This document shows, piece after piece, positions 32,001 through 39,066 of a stretch of 64,000 nt of DNA. The DNA is taken from contig JAXGMA010000001.1 of the NCBI GenBank assembly GCA_040768905.1, positions 1,116,001 through 1,180,000 of the forward strand, read 5' to 3'. The stretch is from SZUA-584 sp040768905 (GTDB lineage: Bacteria > Bacillota > Clostridia > Christensenellales > SZUA-584). A program made the position numbers and the translations under genes. The notes under the pieces are model-generated. The model worked only from the letters and a program-made list of their open reading frames with translations, searched no databases and was not told the origin of the DNA. The first letter of the stretch is position 1. Each line of letters opens with the position of its first letter.

Positions 32001-32596
32001 GTCAGTCCTCCAAAACGCCGCAGCATGTCAAGCCCGATATCCCCGCTTTTCTCGGGGTGGAACTGCAGGCCGAACACATTGTCCTTTTGCACAGCGGCCA
32101 CAAAGCGGCAGCCGTAATCTGCTTGAGCGATGATATATTCATCGGGCACATTTGCCGCATAGTATGTATGCACGAAATAGACAAACTTTTGCCCGTCTGA
32201 GTCAAACAACGCGTTGGAGCGCGCTGCAAGGTCGTTCCAGCCCATATGCGGGACTTTGAGCACCGTATTGGGGAAAGGCACCACTTCACCGGGAACGAGC
32301 CCGAGGCCGCTGTAAAGCCCGTTCTCGCGGCTCTTTTCAAACAACAGCTGCATCCCAAGGCAGATACCGAGAAACGGCTTTCCTTTGCTTATTTCTGCGC
32401 CTATGGTTTCGCACACACCGGTTTTTTTAAGGCAGCAGATAGCGTCCCCAAAGGCGCCTACGCCGGGCAGCACGATATGCGAGGCGTCTTTCATCGCTTT
32501 TTTTTGGCTGGTAATACGCGCATCAAACCCAAGGTATTCAAACGCCTTCTGCACACTGCGCAGATTGCCCATGCCATAATCAACGACAGCTATCAT
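31997..32596 (-). CDS. hisH: Imidazole glycerol phosphate synthase, glutaminase subunit
   Basis: A 199-residue class I glutamine amidotransferase supplying ammonia to HisF. VDYGMGNLRSV is at residues 4-14, the nucleophile elbow GICLGMQLLFE near 77-87 contains the catalytic Cys, and LQFHPEKSGDIG near 178-189 holds the His/Glu pair. It overlaps hisB and hisA by four bases on each side. Confidence 0.96.
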   Translation of the reverse strand: MIAVVDYGMGNLRSVQKAFEYLGFDARITSQKKAMKDASHIVLPGVGAFGDAICCLKKTGVCETIGAEISKGKPFLGICLGMQLLFEKSRENGLYSGLGLVPGEVVPFPNTVLKVPHMGWNDLAARSNALFDSDGQKFVYFVHTYYAANVPDEYIIAQADYGCRFVAAVQKDNVFGLQFHPEKSGDIGLDMLRRFGGLT

Positions 32597-33177
32597 AGGA
32601 TGCCTTTTGTTGAAGGTATACCGCTGCAGCGCGGGTCAGCCTCAAGCGCAAAGCGCAGCGCCCGCGCGACCGCTTTGAACACCGCTTCTATCATGTGGTG
32701 CGTATTGGCGCCGTAAAGCACGCCGGTGTGCAGCGTGATGCGCGCGCCCATGGCAAAAGCGCGGAAAAACTCTTCAAATATTTGTGTCGTGACGCCGCCG
32801 ACCGTCTCATCGGGGCACGCCGCGCTGTATGCAAGGTAAGCCCTGCCCGAAAAATCCACGCTCGCGAACGCCAGCGTTTCATCCATCGGGACGAACTGCG
32901 TAGCATACCTGCAAATACCTGCTTTATCGCCCGCAGCTTTCGCAAAAGCTTCGCCCAGCACGATGCCGGTATCTTCTATGGTGTGGTGTTCATCGACCCT
33001 TGTATCTCCCTTGACGGACAGCGCGATGTCAAACAGCCCATGCCGCGCGAACAGATCAAGCATGTGGTCAAAAAAACCGATACCCGTATCGATGCTGCGA
33101 TTGCCTTCGCCGTCGATCACAAGCCTAAGGCTAATGCTTGTCTCCCCTGTTTCTCTTAAGATCTCCGCGCTTCTCAT
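32593..33177 (-). CDS. hisB: Imidazoleglycerol-phosphate dehydratase
   Basis: A 194-residue manganese-dependent dehydratase (monofunctional, no phosphatase domain). The paired metal motifs are FFDHMLDLFARHGLFD (about 37-52), DEHHTIEDTGIVLGEA (about 66-81) and NTHHMIEAVFKAVARALR (about 164-181). Overlaps hisD by four bases. Confidence 0.97.
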   Translation of the reverse strand: MRSAEILRETGETSISLRLVIDGEGNRSIDTGIGFFDHMLDLFARHGLFDIALSVKGDTRVDEHHTIEDTGIVLGEAFAKAAGDKAGICRYATQFVPMDETLAFASVDFSGRAYLAYSAACPDETVGGVTTQIFEEFFRAFAMGARITLHTGVLYGANTHHMIEAVFKAVARALRFALEADPRCSGIPSTKGIL

Positions 33178-34463
33178 TGCGCCTCCTCCTCAAATCTTAT
33201 TGCGACGCTCCGCGCATGGGCGTCAAGGCCTTCTGCCGCGGCGAAACTTTCTATATCATTATAACATGCTTTAAGGCTGCTTCTGTCATAATAGACGTAA
33301 TTCGTCGTCTTTGTAAAGCTGTCCACCGAAAGCGGCGAAGAAAACCGAGCCGTTCCGGATGTGGGCAATACGTGGTTAGTCCCCGCAAAATAGTCCCCCA
33401 ACGGTTCGGGCGAATATGCGCCCAGGAAAACCGCGCCCGCGTTTTTGACCTTTTTAAGATGCTGCATGGGATTTTCGGTCATTATCTCCAGATGCTCGGG
33501 GGCGTAGCTGTTGGAAATTTGGAAGGCCTCTTCGAGCGAAGCCGTCACCACGATCGTGCCGTATCGTTCGACGGATGCTTTGACGATCTTTTTCCTTGGC
33601 AGCAACGCAAGCTGCCGTTCGATCTCCGATGCTGCCTTCTTCGCAAAACCTCTGTCGGGGGTCAGCAGCACGCTTGCGGCCATTTCGTCATGCTCGGCCT
33701 GCGAGAGAAAGTCAGCCGCCGCATAAGCGGGATCGGCCTTACCGTCCGCGATGATCAAAACTTCCGAAGGCCCGGCTATCATGTCGATGCCGACTGTCCC
33801 GAACACCTCGCGTTTTGCCGCCGTCACATACGCATTGCCGGGGCCTGCGATCACGTCCACCCGCGGAACGCTGGCCGTTCCGTATGCGAGGGCTGCGATG
33901 GCCTGCGCACCGCCGATTTTTAGTATCACGTCTGCGCCCGCAATATCCGCTGCAACGAGAGTGAGCGGTGCGATCTCACCCTTTTTGCCGGGCGGCGTGA
34001 CCATGACGACCTGCTCAACGCCCGCTATTTTGGCAGGTATAATGTTCATAAGAACGCTGGAAGGGTAAGCCGCCTTGCCGCCGGGCACATAGACGCCCGC
34101 GCGCTGCACAGGCAGTACAAGCCTTCCGGTGACCGCACCGCCGTCTTTACGCTTAAAACCTTTTGCTTTCTGCAGCTGATGAAAAGCAGCGATGTTCGCC
34201 GCACATTTCTTCAGCGTCTCGAGCAAACAGTCCGGCACTGCCTTATACGCGTCGTCTGTTTCCTGGCGTGTCACACGGATATTCCCGGCACTCAGCGCAA
34301 AACCGTCAAAGCGCTTTGTCAAATCAAACAGCGCCTGATCACCGCTTTTCTGAACTGCCTTAATGATGCCTCGTACGTTTTCCAGTATGCCTTGATCAAA
34401 ATCCGCCTTTCTTGATAGACGTTTGCTGACAGCCGCCATATCCGCCGATTCGTAAATGCGCAT
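33174..34463 (-). CDS. hisD: Histidinol dehydrogenase
   Basis: A 429-residue zinc enzyme oxidising histidinol to histidine. VPGGKAAYPSSVLMN (about 126-140), VIAGPGNAYVTAAKREVFGTVGIDMIAGPSE (parts of about 210-240) and SEVLII are conserved; zinc ligands include the His in SQAEHDEMAAS (about 261-271), and the general-base block YAPEHLEI is near 316-323. The gene starts one base from the end of hisG. Confidence 0.97.
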   Translation of the reverse strand: MRIYESADMAAVSKRLSRKADFDQGILENVRGIIKAVQKSGDQALFDLTKRFDGFALSAGNIRVTRQETDDAYKAVPDCLLETLKKCAANIAAFHQLQKAKGFKRKDGGAVTGRLVLPVQRAGVYVPGGKAAYPSSVLMNIIPAKIAGVEQVVMVTPPGKKGEIAPLTLVAADIAGADVILKIGGAQAIAALAYGTASVPRVDVIAGPGNAYVTAAKREVFGTVGIDMIAGPSEVLIIADGKADPAYAAADFLSQAEHDEMAASVLLTPDRGFAKKAASEIERQLALLPRKKIVKASVERYGTIVVTASLEEAFQISNSYAPEHLEIMTENPMQHLKKVKNAGAVFLGAYSPEPLGDYFAGTNHVLPTSGTARFSSPLSVDSFTKTTNYVYYDRSSLKACYNDIESFAAAEGLDAHARSVAIRFEEEAQ

Positions 34464-35099
34464 CTATCTCTCCTCCACGGCTTGAGAAATACGTTCGATG
34501 AGCGGCTTTAAGACAGCAGCTTTAATCTTAAGGCTCGCCCGATTGACCGCAAGGCGTGCGGAAACATCACATATTTCCTCGATGATCACAAGCCCGTTAT
34601 CCTTGAGCGTACGGCCGCTTTCCACGATATCGAGTATCACATCCGAAAGCCCAAGCATCGGCCCAAGCTCCACGCTGCCGTTGAGTTTGATGCACTCGAC
34701 AGACTCCCCTTTGGCTGCGTAGAACTTTTTAGCTATCTCCGGGTATTTCGTGGCCACGCGCTTAACAGACGACGTCAGTGAATTGTCTTTTTTGTCGGGA
34801 TAGCCGGCCACAGCAAGCCGGCATTTGGCGAATTTCAGATCCACCATCTCATAAAGCGGCAAACCGGCCTCAAGCAGCGTATCCTTGCCCACGATGCCAA
34901 TGTCTGCCACGCCGTGATCCACATATGTGGGTACGTCAATGGGCTTGACCATAATGAAGCGCACATCGTTTTGCTTATCAAAGAAAATGAGCTTGCGCGA
35001 ATCCTTGCGCACTTCACTGCAGTCGATGCCGCATTGTTCGAGTATGTCCATCGCCTTTTCAGCGAGCCGCCCTTTTGCGAGCGCTATGGTGATCTGCAT
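34464..35099 (-). CDS. hisG: ATP phosphoribosyltransferase catalytic subunit, short form
   Basis: A 211-residue periplasmic-binding-fold enzyme starting the pathway. ITIALAKGRLAEKAM at residues 3-17, VDHGVADIGIVGKDTLLE near 60-77, and the PRPP loop ESGRTLKDNGL near 159-169 are conserved. The C-terminal allosteric domain of long HisG proteins is missing, so it needs the HisZ subunit encoded just upstream. Confidence 0.96.
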   Translation of the reverse strand: MQITIALAKGRLAEKAMDILEQCGIDCSEVRKDSRKLIFFDKQNDVRFIMVKPIDVPTYVDHGVADIGIVGKDTLLEAGLPLYEMVDLKFAKCRLAVAGYPDKKDNSLTSSVKRVATKYPEIAKKFYAAKGESVECIKLNGSVELGPMLGLSDVILDIVESGRTLKDNGLVIIEEICDVSARLAVNRASLKIKAAVLKPLIERISQAVEER

Positions 35100-35102
35100 A
35101 TC

Positions 35103-36308
35103 CTACTCCTCAACGATCTGCCTGGTACCGTCTGCGTCAAAATACACCGCTCTTTTGGCACCGCAGCTTTGCTTTAATGCAAGCAGCGCTTCTCTTTTAA
35201 GCCCCGCCACAAACAACGTACGTTTGCCCCTGTTTCTCTGTTGCTCTGCAAAGGCATATGCCGCTGCGGATGCGGTATTTTCACACGACACCACGGCATC
35301 GGTATCATAATAACCGCAGAGCAAACCCTGCCGTTCCATCGCGATCATCACGCGTTTTATGCCGAGTGCAAAGCCAGTGGCGGCTTGAGGCCTGCCGAAC
35401 TTCTCAAGCAGCCCGTCGTACCTGCCGCCAGACACAACCGGAAAACCGATACCTTTGGCAAGTCCGCGAAACACGATGCCAGAATAGTACGCGATATCGT
35501 GCAGCAGCCCTAAATCTACAGAGAGGTATTTGGAAAGACCATATTCGCAAAGCATGTTGTACACGCTGCGCAAATTTTCGACCGCCTGCGCACATTCATC
35601 GGTGCCGCCGAGCGCGATAGCCTTGTCAAAAACCTCACTGCCGCCAAACAGCGCGGGCAGTCCGAGTATTTTTTGCTTAAGCGCGCCGCTTATCCCAAGT
35701 TTTTCTGAAGCGGCTTTGATCGCCTGCGCATCTTTGGAATCGACGGCATGGCGCAATGCGTCGAGCGCTCCGTTAGAGAGCGCAAGCCCGCCGACGAGCG
35801 CTTTAAAAAACTGCACCTGGCCGATATCGACAGCGAATTCCTTAAGGCCTGCCGTACACAGCGCCTTGACAGCGAGAGCGATGACTTCCGCGTCTGCACG
35901 GCTGCTTTTTTCGCCGATAAGCTCTATGCCCGCCTGCGTGAACTCGCCCGCTTTGCCGATGGCGGGTTCGGCCGCCGCAAACGAATTCTGAATATAAAAA
36001 AGCCGTTTGACACCCTCTGGCATTTTGGTGGCAGCAACGCGCGCAATGGGCACTGTCAGATCAGGACGCAGCACGAGTATGCGCCCGCCCGTATCGACAA
36101 ACTTGATCATGCTTTCCTGCATATATGAACCCACGCCGCTCTGGAACACATCGTAATACTCATACGTAGGCGTTTCAATTTCGTCGTAGCCGTTAGCTAT
36201 AAATTGTTGCCGCATCGCGTTTTCTATGCTTTTTTTGATGCAGCATTCGGCTGGCAAACAATCTTCCACGCCGTCAGGTACGTGTTTTTTATAACTGTCC
36301 ATACACAT
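35103..36308 (-). CDS. hisZ: ATP phosphoribosyltransferase regulatory subunit
   Basis: A 401-residue class II aminoacyl-tRNA synthetase paralogue that activates short HisG and makes it histidine-sensitive. It resembles HisRS: EIETPTYEYYDVFQSG (motif 1 region, about 41-56), VLRPDLTVPIARVAAT (motif 2 region, about 78-93), YYSGIVFRGLAKGIGFPVVSGGRYDGL (parts of about 290-316). True HisRS would carry an anticodon-binding domain and motif 3 arginine, which are degenerate here. Start may be the first ATG or the one two codons on (36302). First gene of the his operon. Confidence 0.9.
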   Translation of the reverse strand: MCMDSYKKHVPDGVEDCLPAECCIKKSIENAMRQQFIANGYDEIETPTYEYYDVFQSGVGSYMQESMIKFVDTGGRILVLRPDLTVPIARVAATKMPEGVKRLFYIQNSFAAAEPAIGKAGEFTQAGIELIGEKSSRADAEVIALAVKALCTAGLKEFAVDIGQVQFFKALVGGLALSNGALDALRHAVDSKDAQAIKAASEKLGISGALKQKILGLPALFGGSEVFDKAIALGGTDECAQAVENLRSVYNMLCEYGLSKYLSVDLGLLHDIAYYSGIVFRGLAKGIGFPVVSGGRYDGLLEKFGRPQAATGFALGIKRVMIAMERQGLLCGYYDTDAVVSCENTASAAAYAFAEQQRNRGKRTLFVAGLKREALLALKQSCGAKRAVYFDADGTRQIVEE

Positions 36309-36351
36309 CCTCTTTAACGTTTTACTATGTTAAATCACTAATACGTTGAAT

Positions 36352-36381
36352 AGTATAAAATATCAGCATGTTTTTTGTCAA
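36352..36381 (-). promoter_or_regulatory. Promoter of the his operon
   Basis: Minus-strand TTGACA (36376-36381) and TATACT (36352-36357) with an 18-base spacer. The leader is only about 40 nt, so no T-box fits. An imperfect inverted repeat, AACGT...ACGTT, lies between promoter and hisZ and could be an operator. Confidence 0.75.
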
Positions 36382-36452
36382 GTAATAATATGTTTTTTAT
36401 TTGTTGCCTGAAAAGAGATTGAGGCAGGGCTATTTTTTGCTGCTTTTATTCG

Positions 36453-36695
36453 TTAACGATTCTTAAGCGCAATTTTATCTTTTCGGCTCATTCTTTTGAA
36501 TGCGTATTCACGGCGCATGGCTTCGGAGCGGGTTTCAAACGTTTCGTAATGCCAAATATCAACTGGCAAGCGGCTGCGCGTGTATTTACTTGCGGTGCCA
36601 GCGTTGTGCGCGGCGAGCCTTTTATTAAGATCATCCGTCCATCCTGCGTACAGGCTGCCGTCCGCGCACTTTAATAAATAAGCATAATACATCAT
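36453..36695 (-). CDS. GIY-YIG domain protein (YhbQ/YazA-like, UPF0213)
   Basis: An 80-residue single-domain GIY-YIG protein: YYAYLLKCADGSLYAGWTDDL (in part) at the N-terminus gives the two-strand Y-x-Y...Y-A-G motif, with the usual GIY replaced by YAY and YIG by YAG, as is common in this family. R26-type arginine (LNKRLAAHNAG) and a Glu (SEAMRREYAFKRM) complete the nuclease-like core. It starts immediately after degV. Cellular role is uncertain; repair or recombination functions have been proposed for relatives. Confidence 0.88.
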   Translation of the reverse strand: MMYYAYLLKCADGSLYAGWTDDLNKRLAAHNAGTASKYTRSRLPVDIWHYETFETRSEAMRREYAFKRMSRKDKIALKNR

Positions 36696-37535
36696 CTATC
36701 GTTCAATATAGAGGATGCCGAGCGTGCCCGGCCCGCAATGTGTGGCGATCGTTGGCGATGCATCGGTCACCATCACATTGGCAAAACCGTGGTCTTTGTG
36801 CAGCATTTCTTTGATATCGTTGGCTTCTGGCGCCATGCAATGCGTGACGCATATGCGTTTTGGGTCAATATCCGCCGCTTTTTCGAGTATATGCGCACAG
36901 TATTTTCTGATATAGCCGCTGCCGCGGAATTTGGCGCCCGGTACGATCTCCCCGTTTTTAAGCTCAAGCATAGGCTTGAGCTTTAGCCTGCTGCCCACGA
37001 TAGACTGTAGCCTGGAGCACCTGCCGCCCATGTACAGGTACTTAAGAGTATCCACGACAAAACTTGCCCTGACTTTCTCCCGCAGGCGCTCGGTTTGCGC
37101 GGCGATCTCCGCAAGGCTTGCGCCCGACTGCGCAAGGTCAGAGGCCTCAAGCACGAGCAAGCCTAAACCCGTCGACAGGCTCAATGAATCGACGATAGCA
37201 ATACGCCCCTTATCAAACTGCTTAGCTGCGGCCAAAGCGCTTTGCATCGTTGCCGAAAGCTTGCTGCTGATACCTGTAAAAAAGATATCATAGCCTTGAT
37301 CAAGCCACGTTTTGAAAACTTCCTCAAATTCGAAAGTATTCACTGCGGCGGATTTCGGCAAAGTACCTGTCTTATCCGCAAAACTAAACAGTTCCTGAGT
37401 TTTTAAATTCTGATCGTCAGGATATGAATTTTCGCCTAAGATAATATGCAGAGGCACGCGCACTATACCACAGCGTTCAATGAGACTGTACGGCAGATCT
37501 GCGGTGCTGTCAGTCATGATCTTTACTCTGTTCAT
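36696..37535 (-). CDS. DegV-family fatty-acid-binding protein
   Basis: A 279-residue DegV/FakB protein. IMTDSTADLPYSL at residues 6-18 and the second-domain SFVVDTLKYLYMGGRCSRLQSIVGSRLKLKPML (parts of about 160-192) are family hallmarks, ending with THCGPGTLGILY. FakB proteins present bound fatty acids to FakA kinase for phospholipid synthesis. ATG 37535 is behind ACAGGAGT. Monocistronic with the small GIY-YIG gene downstream. Confidence 0.92.
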   Translation of the reverse strand: MNRVKIMTDSTADLPYSLIERCGIVRVPLHIILGENSYPDDQNLKTQELFSFADKTGTLPKSAAVNTFEFEEVFKTWLDQGYDIFFTGISSKLSATMQSALAAAKQFDKGRIAIVDSLSLSTGLGLLVLEASDLAQSGASLAEIAAQTERLREKVRASFVVDTLKYLYMGGRCSRLQSIVGSRLKLKPMLELKNGEIVPGAKFRGSGYIRKYCAHILEKAADIDPKRICVTHCMAPEANDIKEMLHKDHGFANVMVTDASPTIATHCGPGTLGILYIER

Positions 37536-37574
37536 GCATAATACTCCTGTAATGATGGTATTTTTCTGGCTGTT

Positions 37575-37604
37575 ATTATACCATGAGCTTTCGCGTCTTG
37601 TCTA
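37575..37604 (-). promoter_or_regulatory. Promoter of the degV gene
   Basis: Minus-strand TAGACA (37599-37604) and TATAAT (37575-37580) with an 18-base spacer, 40 bases before the degV start. Confidence 0.65.
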
Positions 37605-37805
37605 AAGAACATACATCATATGCACTCTTGCATCAATTGTAAAGATTTAATAAACGCGCTCCGTTTATTTGCCAGAAACCATCATGCGTGTTATGATCAT
37701 ACCGAGCTTATTTGTTAGTATTTCTAATATTTCAACTATGTAGTATTTATTTTTAAATACCTTGATTGCTGAATGATAAGCATTTAAAGAGAAGGAAGCA
37801 CAGAT

Positions 37806-38906
37806 ATGAAATGCTTGGCCATTGGCAATTTTAGGATCAACCTGCCTATTATACAGGGCGGTATGGGCGTAGGCATCTCTCTGAGCGGGCTTGCCTCATC
37901 CGTTGCCAATCAGGGCGGAATTGGTGTTATCGCAACAGCTGGAATCGGTATGCAGGAGCCGGATTTCTTTTCCAATTTTGCTGAAGCCAATGTGCGGGCT
38001 CTCAGAATGCAAATAAAAAAAGCACGCGCCTTAACCGAAGGGATTCTTGGTGTCAATATCATGGTTGCGCTCTCGAACTTTGCGGATTTGGTCAAGACGG
38101 CGATCGATGAAAGCATCGACATCATATTTTCCGGCGCAGGCCTGCCTTTGAACCTCCCCTCTTTTCTCAAGGGCAGCGAAAAAACAAAGCTTGTCCCTAT
38201 TGTTTCCTCAGGCAAAGCTGCAAAAATACTCTCGCAAAAATGGCTGAATGATTACGATTACCTTCCCGATGCTATCGTTGTGGAAGGCCCGAAAGCGGGC
38301 GGTCATTTGGGTTTTAAGCCAGATCAAATCGACAACCCCGAATACGCTTTGGAGAATCTTGTTAAAGATGTGATAGAAAAGGTCAAACCGCTTGAGGATG
38401 CGAAAGGGAAGCCCATTCCCGTCATAGCAGCAGGCGGCGTATACACCGGGCAGGACATCTATTATATGATGCAGCTTGGTGCTGCAGGAGTACAGATGGC
38501 GACACGTTTTGTGCCAACAGTAGAATGTGATGCTTCTGACGTGTTCAAAAAATGCTATATCGACGCCCAGCAGGATGATATCGGTATCATCAAAAGCCCT
38601 GTCGGCCTCCCGGGAAGAGCCATCATCAATAACTTTTTGAAAAGCTCTTTTGCCGGAAAGAAGAAACCTCTTGTTTGTCCGTACAACTGCATATCCACCT
38701 GTGAATCCAAAACCAGCCCGTATTGTATCGCTCTTGCGCTGCTTAATGCCAAAAAGGGCAACATGCACAATGGTTTCGCGTTTGCCGGGCTCAATGCCTA
38801 TCGGTCAACATCTGTTATTACTGTCAAAGAACTGATCGAAACGCTGCAAAAAGAGTATGCGCAAGCGGATTGCCAGCAGGCGCTTGCTGCCGCATTTGAT
38901 TCATAA
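37806..38906 (+). CDS. Nitronate monooxygenase / FabK-like flavoprotein
   Basis: A 366-residue FMN-dependent TIM-barrel enzyme of the 2-nitropropane dioxygenase family. IIQGGMGVGISLSGLASSVA (about 15-34), VVEGPKAGGHLGF (about 158-170) and PVIAAGGVYTGQDI (about 207-220) with MQLGAAGVQMATRFV (about 225-239) bind FMN. The catalytic His in GGHLG supports nitronate oxidation, but FabK-type enoyl reductases look alike. The C-terminal part has four closely spaced cysteines (CPYNCISTCESKTSPYC), a feature of a Clostridial subgroup that may bind metal. Not linked to fab genes here. Confidence 0.85.
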   Translation: MKCLAIGNFRINLPIIQGGMGVGISLSGLASSVANQGGIGVIATAGIGMQEPDFFSNFAEANVRALRMQIKKARALTEGILGVNIMVALSNFADLVKTAIDESIDIIFSGAGLPLNLPSFLKGSEKTKLVPIVSSGKAAKILSQKWLNDYDYLPDAIVVEGPKAGGHLGFKPDQIDNPEYALENLVKDVIEKVKPLEDAKGKPIPVIAAGGVYTGQDIYYMMQLGAAGVQMATRFVPTVECDASDVFKKCYIDAQQDDIGIIKSPVGLPGRAIINNFLKSSFAGKKKPLVCPYNCISTCESKTSPYCIALALLNAKKGNMHNGFAFAGLNAYRSTSVITVKELIETLQKEYAQADCQQALAAAFDS

Positions 38907-38934
38907 ACTGCCTGAAAACGCTGTTAAATGAATG

Positions 38935-38985
38935 GCCTGTCTGCAACCGAAGAAGAGTAAACGCGGTTGCAGACAGGCTGTTTTT
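38935..38985 (+). terminator. Terminator of the nitronate monooxygenase gene
   Basis: A perfect 14-bp stem, GCCTGTCTGCAACC (38935-38948) with GGTTGCAGACAGGC (38965-38978), 16-base loop, followed by TGTTTTT. The downstream arm also contains the -35 of the lon promoter. Confidence 0.9.
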
Positions 38986-38995
38986 CATGTATAAT
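38967..38995 (+). promoter_or_regulatory. lon: Promoter of lon
   Basis: TTGCAG (38967-38972) and a perfect TATAAT (38990-38995) with 17 bases between. The -35 lies within the terminator stem of the preceding gene. Confidence 0.65.
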
Positions 38996-39066
38996 ACACC
39001 AGCAAACTGCCCATGGAAAGCTTGTGATTTTTAAAAGGGGCGGGCAATAAACACAGGGAGGCCGGA

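Noticed and set aside
36300..36450. T-box riboswitch before the his operon or cysS
   Set aside because: Both promoters lie within about 50 bases of the first codon, leaving no room for a T-box leader.
38996..39066. CtsR or CIRCE operator before lon
   Set aside because: No GGTCAAA direct repeat or TTAGCACTC inverted repeat is present between the promoter and the lon start.
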